This document shows, in pieces, positions 27,453 through 35,041 of a DNA stretch of 47,709 bases. Below the pieces are notes generated by a model. The model was not told the origin of the DNA and made no database searches. It saw only the letters and a program-made list of their open reading frames with translations. How positions within the stretch are numbered: position 1 is the stretch's first letter; each line of letters opens with the position of its first letter. Source of the stretch: Acidobacteriaceae bacterium (GTDB lineage Bacteria; Acidobacteriota; Terriglobia; Terriglobales; Acidobacteriaceae); contig JABFXN010000058.1 in the NCBI GenBank assembly GCA_013361705.1, forward strand, positions 1-47,709, written 5' to 3'. A program made the position numbers and the translations under genes.

Positions 27453-27487
27453 GCGCGGCTCTCCAACAGGAGGCCGCGCCTTTGTCT
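27453..27487 (+). terminator. terminator after greA
   Basis: GCGCGGC (27453-27459) pairs with GCCGCGC (27473-27479), extended inward by CTCC/GGAG with one bulged T and an AACA loop, followed by CTTTGTCT. Confidence 0.65.
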
Positions 27488-27554
27488 GCTCCCGTCCGGT
27501 GGCCCGATTTTGGCTCATTTGCCGGGGGCATTTAGACTAGAGAGCGGAAACACA

Positions 27555-28187
27555 ATGACCTGGACAAGTGCATTTGGACGAGCCTGTGGCTGGTTGCTGC
27601 AGAAGATCGTGAACGGTCTGGCGCTCTCCCGTATCTCCCCGAACACGCTTACCTTCGTCGGTTTGATCATCAACATCGTCGCCGCTTTCCTTTTTGGGTA
27701 CGCGCGCCGGGCCAATGCCGATCGCATGTTTCTCTATGCCGGCCTGGTGATCATCGGCGCGGGTCTCTTCGACATGGTCGACGGCCGTGTCGCGCGGCAG
27801 ACCAATCAGGTTTCGGTCTTCGGAGCCTTTTTCGACTCCGTAATCGACCGCTACTCCGACGTGGCGCTCTTCTTCGGACTGTTGGTCTTTTACGCCCGTG
27901 GCAACCGGTTCTTTTATGTCTTTCTGGCAGCCTTCGTCATGACGGCCAGCCTGATGGTCAGCTACACCCGCGCCCGCGCCGAGGCGCTGATCGGCCAGTG
28001 CAAGGTCGGCTTCATGGAGCGGCCGGAACGCATCGTGCTCATCATCCTGGGTGCCCTGTTCAACCACTGGGGAACGATGGCTCCCGCGCTGTGGGTGCTG
28101 GCGGTGCTTTCGACCATCACCGTAATCCACCGCATCCGGTTCACGTATCTCGAGACCGAGCGGCTGAAATTGCAATCGACGACCTAA
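27555..28187 (+). CDS. CDP-alcohol phosphatidyltransferase
   Basis: A 210-residue integral membrane enzyme with about six helices. The family signature D-x2-DG-x2-AR-x8-G-x3-D-x3-D is complete: FDMVDGRVARQTN, then GAFFDSVIDRYSD. The N-terminus (GWLLQKIVNGLALSRISPNT) and the basic YTRARAEALIGQCKVGFMER loop resemble the archaetidylinositol-phosphate-synthase-like (PgsA2) branch more than PgsA or PssA, so an inositol- or glycerol-phosphate acceptor is possible. ATG 27555 is preceded by GCGGAAAC. A good terminator follows. Confidence 0.88.
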   Translation: MTWTSAFGRACGWLLQKIVNGLALSRISPNTLTFVGLIINIVAAFLFGYARRANADRMFLYAGLVIIGAGLFDMVDGRVARQTNQVSVFGAFFDSVIDRYSDVALFFGLLVFYARGNRFFYVFLAAFVMTASLMVSYTRARAEALIGQCKVGFMERPERIVLIILGALFNHWGTMAPALWVLAVLSTITVIHRIRFTYLETERLKLQSTT

Positions 28188-28206
28188 CGTCTCATCTAAG
28201 AAAAGA

Positions 28207-28246
28207 AAAGAGGTTCGAGCTTGCTCGAACCTCTTTCTATTTTTTG
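28207..28246 (+). terminator. rho-independent terminator after the phosphatidyltransferase
   Basis: AAAGAGGTTCGAGC (28207-28220) and its complement (28223-28236) form a 13-14 bp stem followed by CTATTTTTTG. Confidence 0.93.
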
Positions 28247-28267
28247 ATGGGTTGGAGACTTAGGTTT

Positions 28268-28297
28268 GTCATCCTGAGCCGCAGGCGAAGGACCCGC
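28268..28297. repeat. short dispersed repeat, copy 1
   Basis: GTCATCCTGAGCCGCAGGCG followed by AAGGACCCGC. It matches the stretch at 34408-34436 (GTCATCCTGAGCGTGAGCGA, AGGATCTGC) over its whole length with few changes. The ends TCCT and AGGA are complementary. Short repeats of this form (CATCCTGAGC...GCGAAGGA) are, from memory, common between genes of Acidobacteria; no gene overlaps it. Confidence 0.6.
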
Positions 28298-28319
28298 TTC
28301 TCCGCCCAGCCGCGTTGTT

Positions 28320-28898
28320 TCATCCCCGAAATCCGCCACCGGTGTGCTTCCCGGTAGTGAGGTCCACCTCAAACGGCACCTCTTTGTCGGCCATCATGTC
28401 CCATCCCATGCCGTTCAGGATGTTCCCGTCCACTGCGCCGAGAGTCAGACCCTCCCAGGTCAGCTTTCCGGTCTCCCAGGCCAGGCCATTCGCTCCCCAC
28501 GCAATGACGGTGTGGAAGCCGGCGAAGAGCAGCAGGCCTGCCTCAACAGCGGGCACCACCTCGGTGACGGGCCGCTGCGGTACCAGAGCCGCCTGTTCCG
28601 GGGCCAGAGTGTCCACAATGCAGGCATAGCCACCGGCGACCAGGCAGATCTCCTGCGGCCGGGGGCAGCTCCAGATGCCGGAGGGTAATGCAGGATCGGC
28701 AAACCCCCGGGCGCAGGTTGCCAGGAATTCACCGCCGGATGAGGGCTTCACCAGAACATACATCGCGCCGCGCGCAAGTGCGTCTTCTTCGCCCGGAACA
28801 GCGCGGGGATAGGTGAACTGCCGTGCGGGAGCGATGAGCGGGGACCCGGTGAGTACCTGGGCCCGCCAGTCTGCGGGGAAGGGATGCGTAAGACTCAC
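28320..28898 (-). CDS. conserved hypothetical protein
   Basis: A roughly 192-residue soluble protein that I do not recognise. It starts most plausibly at GTG 28898 (SLTHPFPADWRAQVLTGSPL); in-frame ATGs further upstream lie inside the dispersed repeat and encode a repeat-derived stretch. The body reads like a single beta-rich domain: EICLVAGGYACIVDTLAPEQ, LLLFAGFHTVIAWGANGLAW, GKLTWEGLTLGAVDGNILNG, and a Gly-rich tail TGKHTGGGFRG. There is no signal peptide or membrane helix. It follows the purine nucleoside permease gene on the same strand with a repeat element between them. Confidence 0.7.
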   Translation of the reverse strand: MSLTHPFPADWRAQVLTGSPLIAPARQFTYPRAVPGEEDALARGAMYVLVKPSSGGEFLATCARGFADPALPSGIWSCPRPQEICLVAGGYACIVDTLAPEQAALVPQRPVTEVVPAVEAGLLLFAGFHTVIAWGANGLAWETGKLTWEGLTLGAVDGNILNGMGWDMMADKEVPFEVDLTTGKHTGGGFRG

Positions 28899-28913
28899 AT
28901 TCTCAAGCTTAGA

Positions 28914-29024
28914 ACGCTTTTCCCTGTTGCTGGGTATCCCGGAAGGAGCGTGCAGCGGCGTTTTCATTGCGGAAAACGCCCATAGGATGGACACGCCCTA
29001 GACGTACACCACAGGGAAAATGCT
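28914..29024 (-). repeat. copy B of the ~110 bp inverted-repeat (MITE-like) element
   Basis: 111 bp. The ends are imperfect inverted repeats: TTTTCCCTGT at 28918-28927 and ACAGGGAAAATGCT at 29011-29024. Inside lies a perfect hairpin, GGCGTTTTC (28957-28965) and GAAAACGCC (28972-28980). The element is homologous over its full length with 43044-43153 in inverted orientation. It fills the whole gap between the stop codon of the NUP gene (29025) and the hypothetical gene (28898). Confidence 0.8.
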
Positions 29025-30101
29025 TTATTCTCCGGGAATGTGAGTTGCGTAGGTCTCCCATTTGGAGGTGAGCTCGTGCAGAACCCTGCTGCCCACGCGC
29101 CATGCATTTTCGACCGCCGGCCGGGTGCCGATGTAGGGCGAGTTCACGCTCTCGATCGGGGTGTGACCGGGGCGAGGCATGGAAAAGTTCGATCCAGTGC
29201 GCAGCACCATCAACCGCTGATAGTCGACTCGCTTCATACGGTCCAGGCGCTTCATCGCTTCGGTGAAACCGGAGTCTTCCATCTCGGTCATCACAAAGTT
29301 GCCCTGGCCGTCGGTAAAGAGCTTCACCCAGTCGTTGGCGAAGTCGGTCATCAGCTTGCCGTGCCAGTAGCTGTCAGAGGCGAAGGTGTCGCCGATCATT
29401 ACCATGGGCGGCTTCTGAGCGTTGGGATAGCCGGTGAACCCTTTGCGGAACTCGGCTACCTCGGACGAGTCTAGAAGCTGCGTGTCCTTGGTGAGGTTAT
29501 AGGCCCAGGCGGTCAGTTTGGTGTTGAGCTTGTAGGCATTGACGCGGTCGCGGATTACGCCGCCGGACGGCGGCAGCTTGTTCGGTTCGTGAGCACCGAT
29601 GGCAAAGTAGCCTGTGGGCCAATCCCTTGGCATCTCACGCGGATCGATGTAGCGCGAGATGTCGTTGACGACGTAGTTTGCCCATGCGGCGGAGCCGATG
29701 CCGGCATCGGCGGGATCGACGCCCGCAATGCCATTCACCAGCCAGTAGGCGTGGGTGAGATCAAAACGGGAGTCCGTGCCCAGGGCCATCAGCGAGGTGG
29801 TGGCGTTCACCAGCGTCGTGCCGCTGAGGATTCCCAGAACGGTGTGCTCCGGATTGGTGCGGAGGGGATGGATGCCACCGGGGAAGTCGAGCGTTTCGGT
29901 CAGATGTTCGCGCTCGACCCAGAGCTGGAACTCGCCGGGAACATCGCCCTCGTCCTTGCCGATCTCAAAGGTGGTGACAATCACGGCCTTGATCGGCCAC
30001 GGCTTCTGGGCCTGCTGGGCCGATTGGGCCGATTGGGCCGATATTAGAGGGGCGGCAACGGTGAGTAGACAGACGGCGGCGCAACGAAGGTACAGCAACA
30101 T
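29025..30101 (-). CDS. purine nucleoside permease (NUP) family protein
   Basis: A 358-residue protein with a signal peptide (CAAVCLLTVAAPLISAQS) and then the NUP family body: WPIKAVIVTTFEIGKDEGDV, GEFQLWVEREHLTETLDFPG, NGIAGVDPADAGIGSAAWAN, MIGDTFASDSYWHGKLMTDF and MVLRTGSNFSMPRPG. The family was named from a fungal purine nucleoside permease and looks like a nucleoside-phosphorylase fold, so periplasmic nucleoside binding or cleavage is as likely as transport. Three 9-bp direct repeats (30016-30042) encode SAQSAQ after the cleavage site. It is divergent from the macro-domain gene and close to the xanthine dehydrogenase genes, which fits purine scavenging. Confidence 0.88.
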   Translation of the reverse strand: MLLYLRCAAVCLLTVAAPLISAQSAQSAQQAQKPWPIKAVIVTTFEIGKDEGDVPGEFQLWVEREHLTETLDFPGGIHPLRTNPEHTVLGILSGTTLVNATTSLMALGTDSRFDLTHAYWLVNGIAGVDPADAGIGSAAWANYVVNDISRYIDPREMPRDWPTGYFAIGAHEPNKLPPSGGVIRDRVNAYKLNTKLTAWAYNLTKDTQLLDSSEVAEFRKGFTGYPNAQKPPMVMIGDTFASDSYWHGKLMTDFANDWVKLFTDGQGNFVMTEMEDSGFTEAMKRLDRMKRVDYQRLMVLRTGSNFSMPRPGHTPIESVNSPYIGTRPAVENAWRVGSRVLHELTSKWETYATHIPGE

Positions 30102-30144
30102 TCAGAGTGGCTCCTGGTAGGCCGAGAATAGCATCTGAAGACGT

Positions 30145-30645
30145 ATGGCATCGCTTGAGATCCACCGCGGAGATATTACAAAACTGGCGGTCGACGCCAT
30201 CGTGAACGCCGCCAACTCCTCGCTGCTGGGCGGCGGGGGCGTCGACGGCGCGATCCACCGTGCCGCCGGTCCCGAGCTGTTACATGCCTGCAGTCTGCTG
30301 GGCGGCTGCAAAACCGGCGACGCCAAAGCGACACCTGGCTTCCGTCTGCCGGCGAAATGGGTCTTCCACGCGGTTGGTCCGGTATGGAACGGAGGCGGCA
30401 CCGGCGAGGATGACCTGCTGGCAAGTTGTTATAACCGCTGCCTCGACCTGGCGCGGGAGCATGGCGCTAAGAGTATCGCCTTTCCAGCGATCTCAACCGG
30501 GGTCTATCGTTTTCCGTTAGAACGGGCGACGGAGATCGCTGTGCGCGCTGTTCGGCAGCACGCTCATACGCCGCTGCTCGATCGCGTTCTCTTCGTTGCC
30601 TTTAGCGACGAGGCTGAGCGGGCGTACGCCGCGCTGTTGGGATAG
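30145..30645 (+). CDS. macro-domain protein (O-acetyl-ADP-ribose deacetylase-like)
   Basis: A 166-residue protein of the YmdB/MacroD class: [20 protein letters not shown], the ADP-ribose loop [36 protein letters not shown] and the second phosphate loop [16 protein letters not shown]. The Asn-Ala-Ala-Asn and GGGGVD residues that hydrolyse ADP-ribose esters are present, so it is probably active. It is cytosolic. It lies 60 bp before the xanthine dehydrogenase large-subunit gene. Confidence 0.94.
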   Translation: MASLEIHRGDITKLAVDAIVNAANSSLLGGGGVDGAIHRAAGPELLHACSLLGGCKTGDAKATPGFRLPAKWVFHAVGPVWNGGGTGEDDLLASCYNRCLDLAREHGAKSIAFPAISTGVYRFPLERATEIAVRAVRQHAHTPLLDRVLFVAFSDEAERAYAALLG

Positions 30646-30705
30646 AAGATCCCCACTTCCGCAATCGTCTGGGGCGACGTATGCTATGCGAATACTTTTT
30701 CCACC

Positions 30706-33021
30706 ATGGCACCCAAGGAACCTATTGTCGGCGCACCTGCACTTCGCTATGAAGGCGAAGCCAAAGTGCTTGGACGCGCCAAGTACATTGACGATCTTCA
30801 CTTCCCGCAGATGATTCACGGCGCTACCGTGCGCTCGAAGTTTCCACGTGGGCGCATCACCGCCATCCGCTACGGCGAAGGCGTTCCATGGGACGAGTTC
30901 ACGATCGTTACATGGAGGGACATCCCTGGCGAGAACACCATCGTTCATCTGCTCAAGGACCATCCCTGCCTGGTGGAAGAGATCGTCAATCATCCCGAAG
31001 AGCCCATCGTGCTGCTGGCGCATCCGGACAAGGCGCTGCTGCGCAAGGCCGTTGATGCGGTGACCATCGAGTACGAACCGCTGCCGGCGGTCTTCACTAT
31101 CGAAGAGTCAGAAGCTCCCGATGCGCCGGTGATCTGGAACAGCGAGGCCGGCGACTCGCCCAATGTCTTCAAGACCTATCTGATGGAGAAGGGCAACGTC
31201 GACGATGTGTGGGCGTCAGCCGACTACATCATCGAAGGTGAGTACTCCACCGGAGCGCAGGAACAGCTCTACATCGAGAACAACGGTGTCATCGCGGAGT
31301 ACACCGAAGAGAGTGTCACGGTATGGGGATCAATGCAGTGTCCCTATTATCTGCATCACGCACTGCAGCTTGCGTTTGCTTTGCCCGAAGAGAAGTGCCG
31401 CGTCATTCAGGTGGAGACCGGCGGAGCCTTCGGTGGCAAGGAAGACTATCCATCGGTGATCGGCTGCCACGCTGCGCTGCTGGCGATGAAGAGCGGCAGA
31501 CCGGTGAAGATGGTCTATGACCGCCTGGAGGATATGGCGGCGACCACCAAGCGCCATCCCTCCCGCACACGCCACCGCACGGCGGTCTCAAAGGATGGCA
31601 GGCTGCTGGGCGGCGAGATCGAGTTTGCGATCGATGGCGGAGCGTATGTAACGCTGTCACCGGTAGTACTCTCGCGCGGTACTATTCATGCCGCAGGGCC
31701 TTACAACTGGCCGAATCTGCGCATCCGCGCCAAAGCGGTGGCCACGAACTGTCCTCCGCATGGAGCCTTCCGCGGTTTTGGCGCGCCGCAGTCGATCTTC
31801 GGCCTTGAGCGCCACATGGATCTGATCGCGAAGACGGTTGGCATTACACCTGAAGAGCTTCGCCGCCGTAACTTCCTTCAGCCTGGCGGTTCGACAGCGA
31901 CAGGGCAGTTGATCAAAGATCCTATCGACCTTAACGGCATGCTGACGCGTGCTCTCGAGGAGAGCGGATACCACGCCAAACGTGCTGAGTTCACAAAGAC
32001 GAATCCAACGTCGCCCATTAAGCGCGGCATCGGCTTCGCCACCTTCATGCATGGGGCGGGATTCACGGGGAGCGGTGAGCGGCGTTTGAACTCACTGGTG
32101 GCGATTGAGATTGATGATGAGGGCAGCCCGGAGATCCTGGTCTCGTCGACGGAGTTTGGACAGGGAACGAATACGATTCTCTGCCAGGTGGCGGCGCAGA
32201 CGCTGCACATCCCCTACAAGAACGTACGCATCGCGCAGCCTGACACGCATCGCGTGCCCAACAGCGGACCGACGGTCGCATCGCGTACGGCAATGATCGT
32301 CGGCAAGCTGGTGGAGGACGCATCGCATAACCTGCTGACCTGCATGCGCGCGAGTGGGTTGCTGGAAGAGACGTACACGCCGGAACAGTTCTGCCACGCC
32401 GCGCTTGCCTACAAGCAGAAGCACGGTGAGCTCCGCGCCACCGCACGTTATCAGGCGCCCGGCGATATCTTCTGGGACGACGATAAGTATCGCGGCGATG
32501 CGTATCCGGCCTATGCCTGGGCGGTGTATGTCGCCGAGGTCGAGGTAGACACACGCACCTACATGGCCGAGGTGAAGAACTTCTGGGCGCTGCAGGAGGT
32601 TGGCAAAGTACTGAACCCTGTGCTGGCCAAGGGACAGGTCGAGGGAGGTGTCGCGCAGGGCATCGGCTACGCCATCTATGAGAAGTGCGTCTGGAAAGAC
32701 GGTGTGATGGCCAACAACCAGATGACGAACTACATCATGCCGACGAGCGCCGATCTTCCACCGATCCATGTGCTCTTTGAAGAAGTCCCCAGTATTCACG
32801 GTCCCTTTGGAGCGAAGGGCATCGGCGAGCTTCCGATGGATGGTCCCGCTCCGGCGATTTTGAATGCCATTGAAGAGGCGACGGGCGTTTGCTTCAACCA
32901 TTGCCCGCTGTTGCCCGAGGATATCTTCGACAAGCTGGCGAACCCGACATCTATATCCGCTGACAGCTCCCAACTCCAGCCTGCCGTCGCAGGCCCCGTT
33001 TTCAGTGGCACAACATCGTAG
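30706..33021 (+). CDS. xanthine dehydrogenase family molybdopterin-binding subunit
   Basis: A 771-residue catalytic subunit. The a/b-hammerhead domain comes first (ALRYEGEAKVLGRAKYIDDL), then the Mo-cofactor domain: GGAFGGKEDYPSVIGCHAAL, PPHGAFRGFGAPQSIFGLER, SSTEFGQGTNTILCQVAAQT, GQVEGGVAQGIGYAIYEK and the catalytic Glu in GAKGIGELPMDGPAPAI. A residue-poor tail (about 25 residues after KLANPTS) is extra. With the following Fe-S and FAD genes it makes a three-subunit hydroxylase; hypoxanthine or xanthine as substrate is inferred from the NUP neighbour. Other purines or aldehydes are possible. Confidence 0.93.
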   Translation: MAPKEPIVGAPALRYEGEAKVLGRAKYIDDLHFPQMIHGATVRSKFPRGRITAIRYGEGVPWDEFTIVTWRDIPGENTIVHLLKDHPCLVEEIVNHPEEPIVLLAHPDKALLRKAVDAVTIEYEPLPAVFTIEESEAPDAPVIWNSEAGDSPNVFKTYLMEKGNVDDVWASADYIIEGEYSTGAQEQLYIENNGVIAEYTEESVTVWGSMQCPYYLHHALQLAFALPEEKCRVIQVETGGAFGGKEDYPSVIGCHAALLAMKSGRPVKMVYDRLEDMAATTKRHPSRTRHRTAVSKDGRLLGGEIEFAIDGGAYVTLSPVVLSRGTIHAAGPYNWPNLRIRAKAVATNCPPHGAFRGFGAPQSIFGLERHMDLIAKTVGITPEELRRRNFLQPGGSTATGQLIKDPIDLNGMLTRALEESGYHAKRAEFTKTNPTSPIKRGIGFATFMHGAGFTGSGERRLNSLVAIEIDDEGSPEILVSSTEFGQGTNTILCQVAAQTLHIPYKNVRIAQPDTHRVPNSGPTVASRTAMIVGKLVEDASHNLLTCMRASGLLEETYTPEQFCHAALAYKQKHGELRATARYQAPGDIFWDDDKYRGDAYPAYAWAVYVAEVEVDTRTYMAEVKNFWALQEVGKVLNPVLAKGQVEGGVAQGIGYAIYEKCVWKDGVMANNQMTNYIMPTSADLPPIHVLFEEVPSIHGPFGAKGIGELPMDGPAPAILNAIEEATGVCFNHCPLLPEDIFDKLANPTSISADSSQLQPAVAGPVFSGTTS

Positions 33022-33060
33022 CGCAGCAGAGGGATCTGCTTTTCAGAATTGGAAGCACCC

Positions 33061-33534
33061 ATGAGCATCATCACCTTCACTCTCAACGGCAGTCAGGTCA
33101 GCGTCGATGCGCCGCCTATGACGCGCCTGCTCGACCTGCTGCGCGAACATCTGCACCTTACTGGAACGAAGGAGGGCTGCGGCGAGGGCGAGTGCGGCTC
33201 CTGTTCTGTGCTCGTGGACGGTGAGCTGGTTAACTCCTGCCTGGTGCCCTCGCTTCAGATACAGGGAGCCACCGTCACCACTATCGAAGGTCTTGGCGAG
33301 CAGACACATCTTCATCCCATCCAGCAGTGCTTTCTGGAGAAGGGTGGAGCGCAGTGCGGTATCTGCACTCCGGGCATGATTCTGGCGACGCATCATCTGC
33401 TGGAGAAGCATCCTGCTCCGACGCTCGATGAGATCCGGGAAGGTCTCTCCGGCAATCTCTGCCGCTGCACCGGTTATATGCGTATCTTCGAGGCCGTGCA
33501 GCAGACGGCGAAGTTGGCGGAGGCAGGCAAGTAA
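33061..33534 (+). CDS. (2Fe-2S)-binding subunit of xanthine dehydrogenase-type enzyme
   Basis: A 157-residue protein with two [2Fe-2S] sites: the plant-ferredoxin-type CGEGECGSCSVLVDGELVNS (third and fourth Cys spaced as usual) and the helical CGICTPGMILATHHLLEKHP with CRCTGYMRIFEAV. I choose ATG 33061; the TTG four codons upstream is weaker. It passes electrons from the Mo centre to FAD. Confidence 0.95.
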   Translation: MSIITFTLNGSQVSVDAPPMTRLLDLLREHLHLTGTKEGCGEGECGSCSVLVDGELVNSCLVPSLQIQGATVTTIEGLGEQTHLHPIQQCFLEKGGAQCGICTPGMILATHHLLEKHPAPTLDEIREGLSGNLCRCTGYMRIFEAVQQTAKLAEAGK

Positions 33535-33537
33535 GCT

Positions 33538-34392
33538 ATGCGATCTGACGTTCGCGATTACACGCTCACCGCTCCCGGCTCGCTTAATGCTGTGCTCTCG
33601 GCGCTTGCGGCGAATCCCAGGCTTACGCCTGTCGCCGGTGGCACCGAGCTGATGGTGGCGCTCGGTGTCGGCCGGCTTGGGCCGCACGAGCTTATCTCGC
33701 TCCACCGCCTCAAAGAACTGCGCTTTATCGAAGAGCACTCCGGAATACTGACACTCGGTGCTGGAACGACGTTTACCGATATCCGTCGCAACGCGACCAT
33801 CGCACGCGAGTTTCCCCTGTTGGTGCAGACTGCGGCGTGGACCGGGTCCATTGCCAATCAGAACCGCGGAACGCTCGGCGGCAATATTGCGAACGCTTCG
33901 CCCGCAGCGGATAGTCCCCCGGCACTTCTGGTCTACGATGCAACCATCGAGCTTGTGAGCGCGAATGGCCGCCGGACGCTGCCGTACGGCGAGTTCCATC
34001 TTGGCTACAAGAAAACCGTGCTGTTACCGGGCGAGTTGATCTATGCCGTCCGCCTGCCGTGCCGTTTCGCAAAACACCGGCAGTATGTCCGCAAGGTAGG
34101 TACGCGCAACGCCCAGGCCATCTCGAAGATCGCGCTTGCGGCAACCGCATTGATGGATGGCGCGACGGTACGTGAGATTCGTCTTGCCGGCGCAAGCCTG
34201 GTGGATCGTCCCGCACGCTTGCATGCCACAGAGGCGGTGGTACTTGGCAAGGCGATCACACCGGAGCTTCGGACGCTTGCTGCTGCTGCGTTAGCCTCGG
34301 AGATCAAGCCGATCGACGATATCCGCTCGACAGCGAAGTACCGCATGGCAGTGGCGTGCAATTTGCTGGATGAGTTTCTACTGTCGCTCTGA
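33538..34392 (+). CDS. FAD-binding subunit of xanthine dehydrogenase-type enzyme
   Basis: A 284-residue protein with the molybdopterin-dehydrogenase FAD domain: TPVAGGTELMVALGVG, LTLGAGTTFTDIRRN, IANQNRGTLGGNIANASPAADSPP (adjoining FAD loop) and YKKTVLLPGELIYAVRLP. The C-terminal CO-dehydrogenase flavoprotein domain has YVRKVGTRNAQAISKIALAA. The gene starts 3 bp after the Fe-S subunit stop, so the three subunits form one operon. Confidence 0.95.
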   Translation: MRSDVRDYTLTAPGSLNAVLSALAANPRLTPVAGGTELMVALGVGRLGPHELISLHRLKELRFIEEHSGILTLGAGTTFTDIRRNATIAREFPLLVQTAAWTGSIANQNRGTLGGNIANASPAADSPPALLVYDATIELVSANGRRTLPYGEFHLGYKKTVLLPGELIYAVRLPCRFAKHRQYVRKVGTRNAQAISKIALAATALMDGATVREIRLAGASLVDRPARLHATEAVVLGKAITPELRTLAAAALASEIKPIDDIRSTAKYRMAVACNLLDEFLLSL

Positions 34393-34407
34393 GTACTACT
34401 TAAAGCT

Positions 34408-34436
34408 GTCATCCTGAGCGTGAGCGAAGGATCTGC
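34408..34436. repeat. short dispersed repeat, copy 2
   Basis: GTCATCCTGAGCGTGAGCGA then AGGATCTGC, matching 28268-28297. ATCCT and AGGAT at the ends are complementary. It lies between the convergent FAD-subunit and mocA-like genes. Confidence 0.6.
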
Positions 34437-34486
34437 TTTGCTTATCCCCGTCTGGGTGCCCACACTGGTAAGGGAAGAGCAGAGAA

Positions 34487-35041
34487 CTATTTCAGCTTCT
34501 CGAGATCTTCCGGCGTATCGATATCCACCTCGCCGCCTGGAAGATCGATCACCGTGACTGATTCATGCTGCAGGATATCCCTGGCTCCCGTATCTCCCTG
34601 CAGTTTCATCAGCTCCGAAAACAGATCTCGCGGAAAGACCGCCGGAACGCCACGCCGACCTGCGTATCTGCTGGAAGCCAAGCCATTCACACCGAGCAGT
34701 GCACGTAGATGCTCCACCGTGACGCGGGGCTGGTCGCAGGCCATCACCAGCACACCTTCCGTCATTCCGACGGCGAGGTCGCGCAGGCCCGCACGGATCG
34801 ACGAGGCCATTCCCTCCTGCCATTCATCGTTATGAACCACATGTATGGAACCAAGGGAAACCACAGCCTCGATTTCTTCCCGGTTGGCTCCCAGAACGAC
34901 AACGATGGGCTCGCAGCCAGCCTCATTGGCGAGGCGGATCGCCCGTCCGAGTAGCGTCTCCTCGCCGAGGCGCACGAGTTGTTTCGGCTGACCCAGTCGT
35001 GTCGACGCCCCTGCCGCCAGAATCAGCGCTGCTGTCTTCAT
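34487..35041 (-). CDS. mocA: MocA/MobA-like molybdenum cofactor nucleotidyltransferase
   Basis: A 184-residue NTP-transferase. LILAAGASTRLGQPKQLVRL is the nucleotide-binding signature, GCEPIVVVLGANREEIEA and HNDEWQEGMASSIRAGLRDL follow, MACDQPRVTVEHL carries the metal-binding Asp, and GVPAVFPRDLFSELMKLQGD the substrate loop. Close to XdhC and a xanthine-dehydrogenase-type enzyme, it most likely makes the cytosine-dinucleotide form of the cofactor (MocA); a MobA role is the alternative. The ATG at 35041 overlaps the XdhC stop by 4 nt. Confidence 0.85.
   Translation of the reverse strand: MKTAALILAAGASTRLGQPKQLVRLGEETLLGRAIRLANEAGCEPIVVVLGANREEIEAVVSLGSIHVVHNDEWQEGMASSIRAGLRDLAVGMTEGVLVMACDQPRVTVEHLRALLGVNGLASSRYAGRRGVPAVFPRDLFSELMKLQGDTGARDILQHESVTVIDLPGGEVDIDTPEDLEKLK

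Noticed and set aside
30016-30042. Three 9-bp direct repeats (TGGGCCGAT)
   Set aside because: They lie inside the NUP coding region and encode a short SAQ linker after the signal peptide; too short to be a CRISPR or regulatory array.
33043-33999. 318-codon minus-strand frame
   Set aside because: Antisense to the Fe-S and FAD subunits of the xanthine-dehydrogenase-type enzyme, which carry clear cofactor motifs.
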